A stretch of 64,000 nt of DNA. Source: CAYTGM01 sp964437365 (GTDB lineage: Bacteria > Sumerlaeota > Sumerlaeia > SLMS01). Every line of letters starts with the position of its first letter. Positions within the stretch are counted from its first letter, which is position 1. The stretch spans positions 310,001 to 374,000 of the forward strand of contig CAYTGM010000001.1 in NCBI GenBank assembly GCA_964437365.1, read 5' to 3'. Shown here one piece after another: positions 34,771 through 44,700 of this stretch. Position numbers and translations under genes: made by a program. Under the pieces are notes generated by a model. It saw nothing but the letters and a program-made list of their open reading frames with translations. It was not told the DNA's origin and ran no database searches.

Positions 34771-37470
34771 CTAAAGATTTTGGATCCCCGTAGCGTCTAT
34801 GACTCCGATCGATTTTTCTCCATCAAATAACCAGAGCTCTTCGCCGCCCTTGGTCAGGAACACCCTATGCACATTCGGTGTTGGATTCTCTCCGAAGTCC
34901 AAATGTCCGATCAGGTTGCCATCTTCGTCGATAACGACAATCCTGCTTTCGTAGAGCGTAAAGATATATTCTCCATCCCATGCCGTATGCCAGATGTTGC
35001 TGATCTCTACTCCTGCGGGGATTTTCTGAAAGCGTGTTGGTTCTCCCACAGAACTGAAGATTGTATAGTGTCCCGCCATTCCGGTGTAGGGGGTCCCAAT
35101 CCTGTTCTGTATCATGATCCGACCGTCGGGTGACTGAAAAGGGTTCCCAAGGAAACCGAGCCATTTCCTGTCAAAATCCTTCTCTTGTGAGTGTACAATT
35201 TCTCCCGTGTCGGTATGAATCAGTTGAAGTTCCTGATAGCGAAGGAGAAAGAACGTGTCGTCGAAAACAAGAGGAGATATATTTCCCTGTATAGAATAGG
35301 GAGGATACGGTTTCAGGATTCCGTCCGGGAATGAAGAATCGGGAAGAAATGAACCGTTCGCATCGAATTTATATAGAAGATCCCTGGGTTTTTCTTCCGA
35401 TGACTGCGGTCGGGTATTGACGAGTAAGTCAACCGAACGGTCAGGGTAGACCAGCAGACTCATTTGTGAGTTCTCTGGTTCAGGAATGCTTGGCTTTCCT
35501 GAGTCGCACTTATAGAGAAGTCTTCCGCTTTCATCAAAAACATGTACAATGCCCGTCCTACGAGGCAGAATATAGATATAGCCATTCTGATCTACGACCA
35601 TTTGATGGATAGCCCCGATGGCTTTCTCGCTGGGAGGAGTTCCAATCGTCTTATCGACACTGCCATCTTGTTGGTAACGCAGCATCTGGAATCCATCATG
35701 CCCCCAGATGTTTCCATTCGAATCAGGAACGCCATTCTTGACATACTTCTCAAGGACAACACCGTCCTTGGACATGCGCACGATAGGGTATTTTCCGTTA
35801 AAGTCTTTAACGAAAACACCTCCGTCCGGATCGGCGAATATATCTGCCAGATAATTGGGTTCGTATCCCCAGATCTCTTTGAGGAAGTGCTCGCGGAGAA
35901 TGTTACCTTCAAGGTCGAGGTAAATCACTCTATCCTGATACGTGCTCAAGACGGCAATTTCGTTGTCGTTTGTGATACAGGCAGCTCTCGCTTTACAGTT
36001 TCCGCAATTTCGTGAGAATTGCTCTTCCGGGATCGTGACAATGACATTCCCCGCTTCATCAATGACACGTATATGTCCGCCAGAGTTGATATCCTCCGTC
36101 TTATAGGATCGAACCAGTATATAACCGCTATTGTTCGTATTTACTTCACCAACTCCCCAGCTCTTGATCCCCTCGATTGGTTCAAGTTCTCCTGCTGTTG
36201 TATCGAAAATTTTGAGCGCGCGATGATTCTTCTTGTCAGGGTCCTTCTGGTATCCTTCTAATAGAAACCGACCCTCCCGCAGCCACTGAAACCGTGATGG
36301 CGACCAACCTTCTGGAAGGTCCATCGGCCAGGATGCAACGATTTCCCCTTGACTGTTCCGGTGATTGAGCGTTGCTGACCCTTCTTCTCTCTCGAGTGTA
36401 TATAAAATCCCTTTGTCGTCGAAAGTGCGCAGGTAACCAATCTTCGTCGACTCAATATCCAGTCGGTCGACGTCCAACTGGAAGGTGCGATTAACCTCTA
36501 CAGCAATAGGCTGGGTCTCAATTTGTGCAACCTCAGGAGTTTCTTCTTTCTTCTTCTCTTCCTCCTCCTCAGTCTTCTCAACCTGTTCGATGCTCTCTTC
36601 AAACTTCCAGCCTTCCTGGTCGGCTGAACATTGAACCCGATGAAGGGTCGTTTCATCTTCCATGAAGAGGATCTCGCCACTCTCTCCCCGGTTCAGATTG
36701 AATCCCCACCAGGTTGTGTCTTCCTCGCCAAACCACGACCAGAGACTTTCTCCCTTCATGTTGATGATATCTGTTCGAGGTCCTTTGAAACGAAACCCCG
36801 AACCTTCTCTTTGTCCTGCAACAGCGATCAGAGGATAAGGGTGTATATATTTGAGATTCAGAATGCGCCCCTTCTCGTCTCCCGTTGCATCGAGAAGGTT
36901 GATATTGAGCTGCTCTTCCTGTGTCTTATAGTTGATGCAAAGTAACTCGCCTCCGCCTTCATTGAGATCTTTTTCTCTCATAAAGAAGAGAGCAGAGTTT
37001 GTATCATAACTCACATCGAAGATGTTGACGACAGGATAGGGGCTGGAATGGAGGAAGCCACTGAAGGTCCTCTCGAAGCGCTTCTCGTAAACGACATCTC
37101 CCTCAGGATTGAGAACCGCGATCACTAACTCTCCCTGATCACCTCCTCGTCCATAGATTGAGTTAGTATAGGCGTAACCTGTAACAAATCCTTCCTCTGA
37201 GATCACGCACCGATAAAAAGTAAAGGGGATTTCTTTGCTCCAGAGCTCCTCACCGTTCATCTCTGATGTCATTGTTGAGGGACCCTTGCCGTATCGTTCG
37301 CCGGGTTCGACGGTCACGCTCAAGTCATTGGTTGGAGCTGAATAAGTCGTGATTTGCAGGGGCTGCATGATTCGGGACGACGCTTCAGCGGTCGGTGATT
37401 CAAAAAAGCAGGAGCATAAGAGACCCAGGCAGAGGACCATCCGCCTGAAATAGTGGGGTGAAAGAGCCAT
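34771..37470 (-). CDS. Secreted propeller-like protein, paralog 2 of the tandem cluster
   Basis: An 899-residue protein from the ATG at 37470 (AAGGA before it; signal peptide VLCLGLLCSCFFESPTAEA). A TTG at 37503 would lengthen it by 11 residues and run into the conserved upstream block. The family N-terminus VTVEPGERYGKGPSTM and IPFTFYRCVISEEGFVTGYA are present, as is the terminal EELWLFDGEKSIGVIDATG. Between them lie blade-like repeats, for example VDQNGYIYILPRRTGIVHVF and DSNGNIWGHDGFQMLRYQQD, of the NHL/propeller kind, and a Glu/Lys-rich linker near 300-320. NCGNCKARAAC in the second half is a local cysteine cluster. The family role is unknown; a secreted binding or scaffold protein is the modest guess. 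Confidence 0.75.
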   Translation of the reverse strand: MALSPHYFRRMVLCLGLLCSCFFESPTAEASSRIMQPLQITTYSAPTNDLSVTVEPGERYGKGPSTMTSEMNGEELWSKEIPFTFYRCVISEEGFVTGYAYTNSIYGRGGDQGELVIAVLNPEGDVVYEKRFERTFSGFLHSSPYPVVNIFDVSYDTNSALFFMREKDLNEGGGELLCINYKTQEEQLNINLLDATGDEKGRILNLKYIHPYPLIAVAGQREGSGFRFKGPRTDIINMKGESLWSWFGEEDTTWWGFNLNRGESGEILFMEDETTLHRVQCSADQEGWKFEESIEQVEKTEEEEEKKKEETPEVAQIETQPIAVEVNRTFQLDVDRLDIESTKIGYLRTFDDKGILYTLEREEGSATLNHRNSQGEIVASWPMDLPEGWSPSRFQWLREGRFLLEGYQKDPDKKNHRALKIFDTTAGELEPIEGIKSWGVGEVNTNNSGYILVRSYKTEDINSGGHIRVIDEAGNVIVTIPEEQFSRNCGNCKARAACITNDNEIAVLSTYQDRVIYLDLEGNILREHFLKEIWGYEPNYLADIFADPDGGVFVKDFNGKYPIVRMSKDGVVLEKYVKNGVPDSNGNIWGHDGFQMLRYQQDGSVDKTIGTPPSEKAIGAIHQMVVDQNGYIYILPRRTGIVHVFDESGRLLYKCDSGKPSIPEPENSQMSLLVYPDRSVDLLVNTRPQSSEEKPRDLLYKFDANGSFLPDSSFPDGILKPYPPYSIQGNISPLVFDDTFFLLRYQELQLIHTDTGEIVHSQEKDFDRKWLGFLGNPFQSPDGRIMIQNRIGTPYTGMAGHYTIFSSVGEPTRFQKIPAGVEISNIWHTAWDGEYIFTLYESRIVVIDEDGNLIGHLDFGENPTPNVHRVFLTKGGEELWLFDGEKSIGVIDATGIQNL

Positions 37471-37497
37471 CGTTTCCCATCCTTGTCGAGGTGTGCC

Positions 37498-37545
37498 TGA
37501 CAAAGATACCAGAGCGGAGAGAAGAAGGTTTGTCGACGAGGAAAT
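37498..37545 (-). promoter_or_regulatory. Conserved intergenic block, copy A
   Basis: TGACAAAG followed by ATACCAGAGCGGA (exact core 37506-37518) and GAGGAAAT at 37538-37545 match copy B at 40505-40552 with the same internal spacing. The block lies just upstream of paralog 2 and downstream of the paralog 3 stop. Read on the reverse strand it contains TGGTATCTT, which could be an extended -10 element about 35 bases from the ATG. Confidence 0.45.
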
Positions 37546-37561
37546 CTTTTCAGGTGTGCAA

Positions 37562-40273
37562 TTAATGATTCGCTGGCAATGAGCTGGAGATCTTGCTCAC
37601 ATCCAGACAGGTAATTCCCGTTCTCCCGTCATAGAGCCACAGTTCTTTCCCGTGTTTTGTAAGAGCAATCCATTCAGTCTGAGCGATAATCTCCTGATCA
37701 ATATCGAGCTTACCTCGGATCTCTCCTTCATCGTCAATGACGATAAGATCACCTTCATGAAGCGTATAGATCAGATCATCGTCCCACGCGGAACGCATCC
37801 TTGATAACTTGATGCTATCTGGAATAGACTGTGTCCTGATTGGCTGGGCGGTCCGATCGTATACACTATAGCCTGCTAAATGCATATTACCCTTAGGTGT
37901 AGTATTGTATGCGAGAAGATTGCCTTGTGGTGAAATAAGGGGCTGGCTCAAGTTTTCTATCCAGACTCGTGACGCATCTTTCTTTGTTTTACCAACTACA
38001 GAGTCTTTATTAAGATCCAGCGCCCGCAACTCCTGGTTCCTAAGGCAGAATAAATGCCCTTCATAGACGATAGTGTGTAATGCTGTTCTAATGTACTTTT
38101 CGGTTGTAAAATAATTCGGATAGCCGAGATCTATGTTAGGTCTTTTCCCAATCCTGTATCGATAGAATTGAGTATTCGATCTCAAAGGGCTACCACGGTG
38201 AATTCTTTTGATATTCAGATCAATCATGTAATCGGGGAATATCAGAATTTCGGGTGAAGAGAAGGAATCAATTTCTGCAATTGAGTGTTCATGAGGTCTT
38301 GACTTGAAGTAAAGATCTCCATTCTGGTCGAATACGAAAATTTTTTTCGTATCATTAGAGAGGATGTAGCTATAACCATTCTCGTCTACAAAAAAACTCC
38401 GTGGCTGATTTAACTTATTCGAGTCCGGTTGAGGACCTATTGTACGAATGATATTACCGGAGAGGTCTATCTCATTCAGTCTTCCCTTTCGGGCAACCCA
38501 TAGTCTTCCTAGAATATCTGGCCTACCGATTTCATTGAATTTCTTAAGTATCTCACCATTCTTGCTTATTTGTATAATTGGAAAAATCCCCATGCTGTCC
38601 CCAATAAAAACCCCACCTTCCGAATCTGGCCATAATTGACCGATGCTTAAGGGTAAATATCCGAGAGCCTCTTCCAAATCTATAGTTCGGATGATATTCC
38701 CCTCAAAATCAAGGAATGAGAGTTCAGAACCATGCCTTGGAATATATGCAATTTCATCATTGCTTGTCAGGCATACGATACCGTGGTCAAATTCGTCAAA
38801 TTTCTTGCTTAGAGTCCAACTTGAAAGCGAGCCGAGAATCTTTCCTGATTGATTGATAATATCTCGCTGTTTCATCATCGTCGGCCCTTCGTCTTTGTCG
38901 ACGTTTATCATGATCAAGCCGTTCGAATTGACCATTGTGTTTCCCGTCCTTCTTGGATCTGCCAATTCAATTTCACTCAACGATTCATTTCGCAGGTCAA
39001 AAATGAAGAGCCTGAACGGAGGAGCTAAAGGTAGCATTCGTTGCACAGGAGGACCTGTCGTAGGGTAAGTTTCATCAAAGTCGAGGAGTAGTTTTGAATC
39101 TGGTAAAGGGAAAAGATCTCGTGGTCTCCACAGTCCATCGATTTGTATAGAATGAGAATCGATGATCTCTCCGTATATTCCGCGCTTTGTAATCTGATAC
39201 ACTTCCTCTTCGACCTGCTCGATTGTGAACAGGTCTCCGTTATAGTCGAAAGTGTGTAATCTTCCTATTCTTTGATCACTAAAGTCTTCGTACTCTATAT
39301 CCAGATTGATCGTTTTGATATTCTCTGCTTCAATCAGTGTTGGAATGACAAGTTCCTGTTTCGGCTTGATTGATTGAACAGGTTTCTTTCTTTCAATCTC
39401 AAAATCAGTGAGATTGAAGTTCCATTCCCCATCTGAAAGCGTGCATGATACTTTCTGCCCGTTATTCTCACCATCGTAAAAGGCTATCTCACCACCTCCA
39501 AGGCTGATCAAATCATGCCAAACCATTCCCGCTGTTTCTATATTATCTCGTGACCATAGGATATTGCCTTCAATGTCAAGTATGGTATGATGAAGTAAGC
39601 TTTTCTTCGCAATGCTATCTCTACTCTCCCATCGAATCATCATGAGGGGATGCGGATCGATGAACGCCAGGCTGGGGATACTCACTCTTTTGGTGTCCAG
39701 TAGTATCGTCATTGATTTGCTGAAGAGGATCTCAGATTCTTTGATGTCTAGAAGCAGAAGTTTTTGATCTTTATTTTCAGCCAGGTGAAATGCGACATAG
39801 TTGCCGTCTCTGCTCATATTCAGTTCTCGGACATAGGGTCGAGGTGAAGCATCCCCTTTATTTAGAAATTCGCGCACCAATCGATGTTCAAATGCGATTA
39901 ACCCGTCTCGATCGATGATTGCAATGACCAGATCTCCTGCTGTTGGGCGATCTCCCTTCAGTGATTTAGTATAGCCATAGCCAACCAATGACCCATCAGG
40001 AGTTACCTGGCAATTCTGCAGAGTAAAAGGGAGAGTCTTTTTCCAAACAAGCTGTTCACCTTCGTGAAACTCGACGAGACTCTCTCCCCGTCCGTATCGT
40101 TCAGACGGGTCGACGGTATAACTCTTGTCCCCATCGGGTGATGCATAAGTTTGAATATAAACGATGGGATTGTTAAAAGAGAATGCCGGGTTACTCCAAC
40201 ATGCAATGAAAACAAGAGTGTAAAAGATCGAGCGATATAGATGCTCTGATTGATCGGAAAAGTGGCTATTCAT
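37562..40273 (-). CDS. Secreted propeller-like protein, paralog 3 of the tandem cluster
   Basis: A 903-residue protein. The ATG at 40273 follows GGGGGAT at an ideal distance; an in-frame extension to 40318 is unlikely. A hydrophobic signal segment (IFYTLVFIACWSNPAFS) leads to the family start YTVDPSERYGRGESLVEF and LPFTLQNCQVTPDGSLVGYG. Blade-like repeats include VDENGYSYILSNDTKKIFVF and DILGRLWVARKGRLNEIDLS. It ends KELWLYDGRTGITCLDVSKI. Similarity to paralog 2 runs along the whole length, so they arose by gene duplication. It is separated from paralog 2 by about 90 bases containing conserved block A and from the AsmA-like gene by 285 bases containing block B. No catalytic motif is visible. 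Confidence 0.75.
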   Translation of the reverse strand: MNSHFSDQSEHLYRSIFYTLVFIACWSNPAFSFNNPIVYIQTYASPDGDKSYTVDPSERYGRGESLVEFHEGEQLVWKKTLPFTLQNCQVTPDGSLVGYGYTKSLKGDRPTAGDLVIAIIDRDGLIAFEHRLVREFLNKGDASPRPYVRELNMSRDGNYVAFHLAENKDQKLLLLDIKESEILFSKSMTILLDTKRVSIPSLAFIDPHPLMMIRWESRDSIAKKSLLHHTILDIEGNILWSRDNIETAGMVWHDLISLGGGEIAFYDGENNGQKVSCTLSDGEWNFNLTDFEIERKKPVQSIKPKQELVIPTLIEAENIKTINLDIEYEDFSDQRIGRLHTFDYNGDLFTIEQVEEEVYQITKRGIYGEIIDSHSIQIDGLWRPRDLFPLPDSKLLLDFDETYPTTGPPVQRMLPLAPPFRLFIFDLRNESLSEIELADPRRTGNTMVNSNGLIMINVDKDEGPTMMKQRDIINQSGKILGSLSSWTLSKKFDEFDHGIVCLTSNDEIAYIPRHGSELSFLDFEGNIIRTIDLEEALGYLPLSIGQLWPDSEGGVFIGDSMGIFPIIQISKNGEILKKFNEIGRPDILGRLWVARKGRLNEIDLSGNIIRTIGPQPDSNKLNQPRSFFVDENGYSYILSNDTKKIFVFDQNGDLYFKSRPHEHSIAEIDSFSSPEILIFPDYMIDLNIKRIHRGSPLRSNTQFYRYRIGKRPNIDLGYPNYFTTEKYIRTALHTIVYEGHLFCLRNQELRALDLNKDSVVGKTKKDASRVWIENLSQPLISPQGNLLAYNTTPKGNMHLAGYSVYDRTAQPIRTQSIPDSIKLSRMRSAWDDDLIYTLHEGDLIVIDDEGEIRGKLDIDQEIIAQTEWIALTKHGKELWLYDGRTGITCLDVSKISSSLPANH

Positions 40274-40558
40274 AGAAATCCCCCTTGAATCAGACGTACC
40301 GCCCATCGGGTGCAACATGCTTGCTTCAGTGTCAATTCTGGCACGTTCGTCAGTAACTCTCTCTAGTTTCTTATGTATCCTGCGATGTCTATGTAAACTA
40401 GAAAATCGGACTTCCAGAGAGTGCTAAGAGTTTGCTTTCCCATTAACACACTTCGCCGCTTAGAGTGATTCTGGCCTTCTCTATAAGCCCTGTGGAGGTT
40501 GGCGTGACAAGAATACCAGAGCGGATAGGAATTGGAGTTTCAATGAGGAATTTAGACT
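40274..40558. other. Intergenic region upstream of paralog 3
   Basis: These 285 bases between paralog 3 and the AsmA-like gene, both on the reverse strand, hold no credible reading frame. Conserved block B (40505-40552) begins 7 bases after the AsmA-like stop. The remaining 230 bases would be an unusually long leader for paralog 3 if transcription starts in the block. I see no T-run terminator. Confidence 0.4.
40505..40552 (-). promoter_or_regulatory. Conserved intergenic block, copy B
   Basis: TGACAAGA then ATACCAGAGCGGA (exact core 40513-40525) and GAGGAATT at 40545-40552, collinear with copy A. It is either a duplicated promoter (reverse-strand TGGTATTCT as an extended -10) or a footprint left by tandem duplication of the gene units. 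Confidence 0.45.
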
Positions 40559-41728
40559 CTATTCTTCGGAGTCCTCATTAACTGTTTCCTCCTTCTTTTC
40601 CTCTGAATTGAAATAGTCCATCGTGGTTCCCAGCCAACCCTCTTTTGATTCTGTGTATTTTTCCTGAAGTGTTTTAATACCCTCACTAATTTTTTCAGGG
40701 TATAGTCGATATGTCATTGCCGTAAACAAGTATCCAATACCGAAAACGACCACCGTCCCTCGATCAAATCGTTTTTCAATAATGATCGTCTTTTCGTCTT
40801 CAGTCTCCATGGAAAGCTTTTTCAGCGAATCGATAACAACTTGATCCTTCTTACTCGACGGCTCGAGGTCTTCCAGGGTGATCTGAGCAATCACTTCAAG
40901 ATTGCGAGTCGCCTCAACAACAGCATCAAATGAAATATCTTCAGATTCTTCGAGTGCTTCGAGATCTTCTTCTGGGATATACGGATAAATTTCATAAGAA
41001 GCGATCCCATTTTTTAGAGTGATTGGTGATCTCGACCCCAGAGCTTGAGTGATATATGCAACATCGATATTCTTGATCCGCAATTCGCTTCCTGGCTCTC
41101 TCAGCAAAGTACCTTGAATGGCTTCTTTACGATCTCCCAGATAGAATTCTCCTGATACTTTTGATCCCCAGATCAGTGAAACCGGGTTCAAGATTGAGAC
41201 TTGATGATCGTCGAATAAAAAATCTTCAACGGTCAATTCAATAGGCTTTTCGTTATACGTATTGGTGTAGGAAAGAGTGCCTTGAGATATACGAAGATGT
41301 TCCGTTTCAAGACTGTTGTTAAAATCCGGTAGTTCAAATTCCCCCTCATCTTCCGGTTCAGGAGGAGGTGTGTGTTCAACCAGTGTCAGGGATGGATGAG
41401 CCAAAGAAATCTCTTGAAAATCAAACTCTCCAAAGATTGCTTTCCTAATATTTAATCGGATGATGGCATTTTCCAATTCAATTTCCCAGTCAGTCCTTTC
41501 TGATTTCCCCTCCAGGTCCACACCGGAAACCGATACGAAGCCCGACCAGAAATCCCAATCAACTTCTTCGATGGTACCCGTTCCGTTATAATTCTCTTCG
41601 ATGTGACTCAGTAGCTTGCCCTTGATCCATGATGAGTTAAAGAGAACCTTCGGTAGCAAGATCACGAGAACAGCGAGGAATATCAGGCAACACGCGACAA
41701 TAATATATAGAGGCTTTTTGTTTTTCAT
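40559..41728 (-). CDS. Membrane-anchored AsmA/DUF748-like protein
   Basis: A 389-residue protein from the ATG at 41728 (GGGAGA 7 bases before it), with one N-terminal membrane anchor (LYIIVACCLIFLAVLVILLP). The region just after the anchor, TGTIEEVDWDFWSGFVSVSG then VDLEG, and repeated EHLRISQGTLSYTN-like strands fit the AsmA/DUF748 pattern of periplasmic bridge-like proteins linked to outer-membrane lipid transport or assembly. A second hydrophobic stretch (VVVFGIGYLFTAMTYRLYP) is near the C-terminus, which ends in a Glu-rich tail. It lies 57 bases downstream of the peptidase/paralog fusion and probably shares its mRNA. Match strength is moderate, and it is much shorter than typical AsmA proteins. 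Confidence 0.6.
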   Translation of the reverse strand: MKNKKPLYIIVACCLIFLAVLVILLPKVLFNSSWIKGKLLSHIEENYNGTGTIEEVDWDFWSGFVSVSGVDLEGKSERTDWEIELENAIIRLNIRKAIFGEFDFQEISLAHPSLTLVEHTPPPEPEDEGEFELPDFNNSLETEHLRISQGTLSYTNTYNEKPIELTVEDFLFDDHQVSILNPVSLIWGSKVSGEFYLGDRKEAIQGTLLREPGSELRIKNIDVAYITQALGSRSPITLKNGIASYEIYPYIPEEDLEALEESEDISFDAVVEATRNLEVIAQITLEDLEPSSKKDQVVIDSLKKLSMETEDEKTIIIEKRFDRGTVVVFGIGYLFTAMTYRLYPEKISEGIKTLQEKYTESKEGWLGTTMDYFNSEEKKEETVNEDSEE

Positions 41729-41785
41729 GGAGTTATCTCCCTGGTTCAATTCTATACTAGTTCTCAATACAAACCAAGATTTCTA

Positions 41786-44700
41786 TTATTCAGAGTTTTT
41801 CCGGGTGACTTGTTTAGCAAAGTGATTTTGAGCAATTTCTTTAAGGTTGTCGAGACTTAAGCAGACCACTGTCATCTTCCCATCGAAGATCCAGAGTTCA
41901 TTCAGATGGTCGAGCAGAAAAAGCCTACAATATCGAGGATTGAAGCCATTGATTTTAATCGGGTTTGTCGTTCTACCTTCCAGGTCAATTAGAATGAGAT
42001 CCTCCTGATTCGTGCTATAAATATATTCTCCATCCCATACACAACGACTTTGACTCAACTGTGCACTCGAACTCGATTGTTGTACGCGGACAGGGTTGCC
42101 ATCCCGGTCGATTATGGAAAACCTTTGATCTATACTTTGAATGCCCGTTCTAGTAAAGTGATTATTAATTAGTAAATCCCCTTGAGGTGACTGAAGAGTA
42201 ATTTGAACTTGATCAAGCCAGTACCCATAAGCGTCTTTCTCGATTTCAGTGACAGGTTTGAAATTAAGAAGACTACGTTTGTTCAGGGGGGTCCCCATTT
42301 CCCAGAAATAATCTAGTGAAGCCTTCGAGTAGAAGATTCTTCCGCCTGAATAAAACGGCCAATGATCTAAAGGTTGGAGTTCGACGTCTTCTACAGCCTT
42401 TAGGACATCTCCCGATGCATCGATGAATTGCACAAGAACTCCCTTTTTTTCGGATTCGGTTCCCTCCTCCAAACCTTTGTCGGCAAAAAAAACAGCAAGT
42501 TCTTGTCCGGGCATTTGAGGTACCATGTATCGGATCAAGGTTAACTCCTGATCACCACTTCTTTCCATGCCTTCGATCATGTTTCGGAACTGACCCTGAT
42601 CTGTATATATATAGATGCTTTTGCTATCAGAGTCCTGGAAGTACAAATTCCCCAAGTAATCGACACTCGGCCCCATCAGCTTTGGCACGCCATCATTCGG
42701 TGTTGGACTCTGGATCGACCGAATAGGCTCACCCGACTTACTATAATGCATGAGTGAATAGTAGCCTTCATTTTTCCAGAATTCACCTAAGCGATTAGGA
42801 AGGAAGTTGAGAGAAATCTTTTCAAGTACTTGTCCATCACGAGAGAGTCTAAGGATGGGATAAGGTCCATTTCCAATATTAACATAGAAGCCCCCCGATC
42901 GATCTCGCTCCACAGCCGTCACTCTGATACGAATATCGTTCTCCTTCAACTTGATTGGTATTTCGCGTTCAAAGACTCCTGTTTCGCTGTATACTAAGAC
43001 TGAGCCACCTGACGGAACAGCGATTCCGCCATCACTTGTTATACAGACGCTCTTGTCGAAATAACCATCAGGTAACGGATGCTCTTCGTCGTTGGTGGAA
43101 ACTCTTCCGATAAGAGTTCCATCGGTCTTCCACATTTGTAGCTTCTTCTCTTGATAGAAGATAACACCCTCTTGATTCTTTCTAAGCTCAGAGATTGAGG
43201 TGAAGGTGAGCACCCGGTCATTATATGCGTCACAGATGGCGAGACTTTTGGAAGTTAATGCATCTCCGATCACTGTTATATCGTTATTCATACGATTATA
43301 GATGAGCGGGCGATAAGCAATTTCTGTTGGGGAAAATCGGATTCTTTCATTGAGAACAAATCGATCCCGATCAAGATAGTGAATCGAAGCTTCAAAACTA
43401 TTTGAAGTATTTACTTCCCATGATTGAACGACTCCTAATTCATCGTCTCTTTGAAGAACGGAGTTTCCTCTGAGACTATAGAGCTCCCCTTGATCTCCAA
43501 AGCAGTAGGAGCCCGGAGCGCGGACGCGATTATTGGTATGAACGGGTCTGTCTATCTCAAATGTTCTCACAGGTACAACCGAAAGATGCTCCTCCTTTTT
43601 TGAGTAGCCCCGGGGGGGATTGGTTTTCTGCTGGGCAATCGACTCCACGGGGGGCAACTCTAAGATGTCCTCTATCACGGCCCACTTGTTACCGTTCAGA
43701 TTTGACTGGAGGGAAAGGATTCGTTGTTCTGGGATTAATAGATAGACACTCGACTTATCTTTGTCGAATTCCTTAATAACTTGTTTATTTAAGCTTGCTT
43801 CGAATTCTTTCCTGTATATCTCCTCACCTTCCTGGGTAAGAATGCTGATTCGGTCACCCAACCAGGTTTCTCCCTCTCTCGCAGTCCATACGCATCCAAT
43901 AAGAGGAGAAGATGGGATTGAGAAAAGGAAGGTCATAATATGATTCGCTGGTAAGCCTGCTTTGTCAGTATTTATAGAACTTACTGTTTTGCCTGAAATC
44001 AAATCCTTGATGATGATGTGGTGTTCAGGGGGGACATTTCCCTCGCGACTTGAATAATATCCATTCTTGGAAACGAGGTAAGACGCCCAGTTAAACTGAT
44101 TGTTAGCAGTGAGGGCACGAATCTGAAATGGGCGAACAATGCCTTTGTCCAAATTGGGAACGACATTCTCATTTTCATAAATTACTTCGCCCTTGTTATT
44201 AAGTCCAACAAGTTGGAAGGGATTCGAATGAAACGTTGTGACTGGTTGGGGATACTTATCATAACTGTACGCCGCTATATGTCCCGACTCGAGAACCACT
44301 GCACTGTAGAGCATTCGTTCGTACTCACGTTCCCAAACAACACGGTCTCCTTCTGTCAATCGCAGGTTGCACGGCCCATTTCCATCTCGCTTAGTAGGCT
44401 CAACCCGGAGCGTAAAACGTTCGGAATCGGAGACAAACTCTTTCAACTGAACAGGCCCGTACCCTCCGAATGGCGCGGGACAAATTTGCGGAACCAGCAA
44501 GACAATAACCACCACAAAGGAATTAAATAGTGTCCATATTTCTCTTTTCACGATGATCTCCTCCTTCTTCCTCAAGTTTTCAGTATTCTCGATTTCTAAA
44601 TTAAACTCCGAACTAGAATGATCATTCAATAAGGTTGTGTCGAGGTGAATTTCGAACGCCTTTTCTTCCTCCCTCTCTACCGCATCCACGAATCGCTCAT

